Source of the DNA: Telopea speciosissima | Taxonomy: Eukaryota; Streptophyta; Magnoliopsida; Proteales; Proteaceae | DNA: 64,000 nucleotides | Direction of reading: 5' to 3' | NCBI RefSeq assembly: GCF_018873765.1 | Contig: NC_057922.1 | Coordinates: 8,259,563 to 8,323,562, forward strand | Shown here: one piece after another, positions 63,020-64,000 of the stretch | Numbering within the stretch: position 1 is the first letter of the stretch | How the letters are laid out: every line of letters begins with the position of its first letter | Position numbers and translations under genes: made by a program | Notes under the pieces: model-generated | Databases searched by the model: none | Seen by the model: the letters and a program-made list of their open reading frames with translations, nothing else | What the model was told of the DNA's origin: nothing

Positions 63020-64000
63020 GTAGCATAATGTTCTCTAATGGTTTTCTTCCTATTAGGTGAAATTAAAGCAGTAAACAGATTTTATTTTGATTGGGGGTAA
63101 ATCCAAATCCATCTGAATTGTTTTTTGGATGGAAAAAATTATTTTATAACATCTCCAAATTTGATTAAATATTAGATGGATCCAGGCTTGGTGGTCCAAA
63201 TTGTTTAGGAATCTGATTTTTAGAATGCATTTGGATATAATTTTTGCCCCATATCAATTATAAAAACTAAAATAGTAAAAAATGAAGAAAATACTGCAAA
63301 AAGGAATCTAGGCCAACAGTTTGGGAGCATATCCCTCACCGTCTTCTGTTTCTGACACTTAGATTGATGACTTAATCATCTTAAATGTTGTAAGGATACA
63401 GTCTAACCTGGATAGGCTGCATGCGAAATTTAATGGCCTATATCAAGCATATGGCTGATCATGTATGGGGCGTTTCCTGTGCTTTTTTAGCAGTCCCTAT
63501 CAAACAGAATTTACATTTTCCAATCATGTTCCATAGAATTGTTCTAACAATCTGGCAATGCCTCATCGAACTGAAATCAACACGTCACTAGATGAAAATG
63601 TGGATAACATGTCCACAAAGTTAAATGTTCTTCCGCAAAAGGAACTTTTAGAGTGGCTAAGGAGATGGCTGGTAATCTTTATAAGCAGGGGTTCGCTCGT
63701 CCTAGTCTGTGTTTTGGGAATAGTTTTTTGGGATGACATTTTATTAGTAAGGAAATGATTGTACAAGAAAGGCTAAAACAGAACAGCAGGGCAAACCCAA
63801 AACTAAAAAAATATAGGATAAGGCCCCCAACCAAAAGGCATAAAACTACCAAGGGACATTTCCTGAACGCCATCTTGGCTTAACCACTCCTTGTTTAGCA
63901 ATTATAACCAAGGTTTGGTAGATCTAGGCCTCCAGTGGTATGGGGGTCGTTTTTGGAAGCCAAAAATGTATTTCCTAAATCCTAATGTTGAAGGTAAATT
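63020..64000 (+). other. SR45 last intron, incomplete
   Basis: The GTAGCA donor at 63020 opens an intron with no acceptor-plus-RS coding exon found before the window end. Short open frames here lack RS composition. Confidence 0.6.

Overview
The window looks like nuclear DNA of a flowering plant, and not a grass. It has GT-AG introns, an angiosperm CDKA kinase, an SR45 splicing factor, a plant Agenet-PHD-acetyltransferase gene, Au-type SINEs, Ty1/copia retrotransposons primed by the usual initiator-Met tRNA site, and many short hAT and Mutator-type elements. I cannot name the species. All gene models were rebuilt by reading splice sites by eye; in each complete model the exon phases close into one open frame.

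Layout. (1) About 1-29 kb holds two tandem minus-strand copies of a gene for a nuclear protein with two Agenet (Tudor-like) modules, two PHD-type zinc fingers and a GNAT acetyltransferase domain, related to IDM1/ROS4. The right copy is complete (10 exons, 932 codons, 28958 down to 7644). Its intron 2 is 13 kb and carries a copia element with a second, antisense copia fragment inside it, a non-autonomous LTR element and a truncated LINE. Intron 4 carries a hAT-like element and an Au SINE. The left copy shows only exons 1-2 and part of intron 2; it is damaged, and its 3' exons should lie just left of base 1. Between the copies lie duplicated terminal exons and a 0.94-kb inverted repeat that overlaps the last exon of the right copy. 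(2) 29.7-33.6 kb is gene-poor and rich in small elements. (3) 34.0-34.9 kb is a single-exon gene for a Ser-rich protein with an N-myristoylation/palmitoylation-type start. (4) 41.85 down to 37.36 kb is a complete CDKA (cdc2-type) kinase, 8 exons, exactly 294 codons, beginning with a three-codon exon. (5) 42.8-49.9 kb is two LTR elements back to back. (6) 51.4-55.1 kb holds a GC-rich exon-like segment and a dense series of MITE, hAT and Mutator-like elements. (7) 55.1-63.0 kb is SR45 (plus strand, 11 exons seen, last exon beyond the window).

The genes share no pathway: chromatin acetylation, the cell cycle and splicing are neighbours by chance. The main unusual content is the recent history of the left third (tandem duplication, then decay of one copy and transposon loading of the other) and a family of non-autonomous LTR elements that share an internal region but carry different LTRs, with a tandem array of small hairpins in the best-preserved member.
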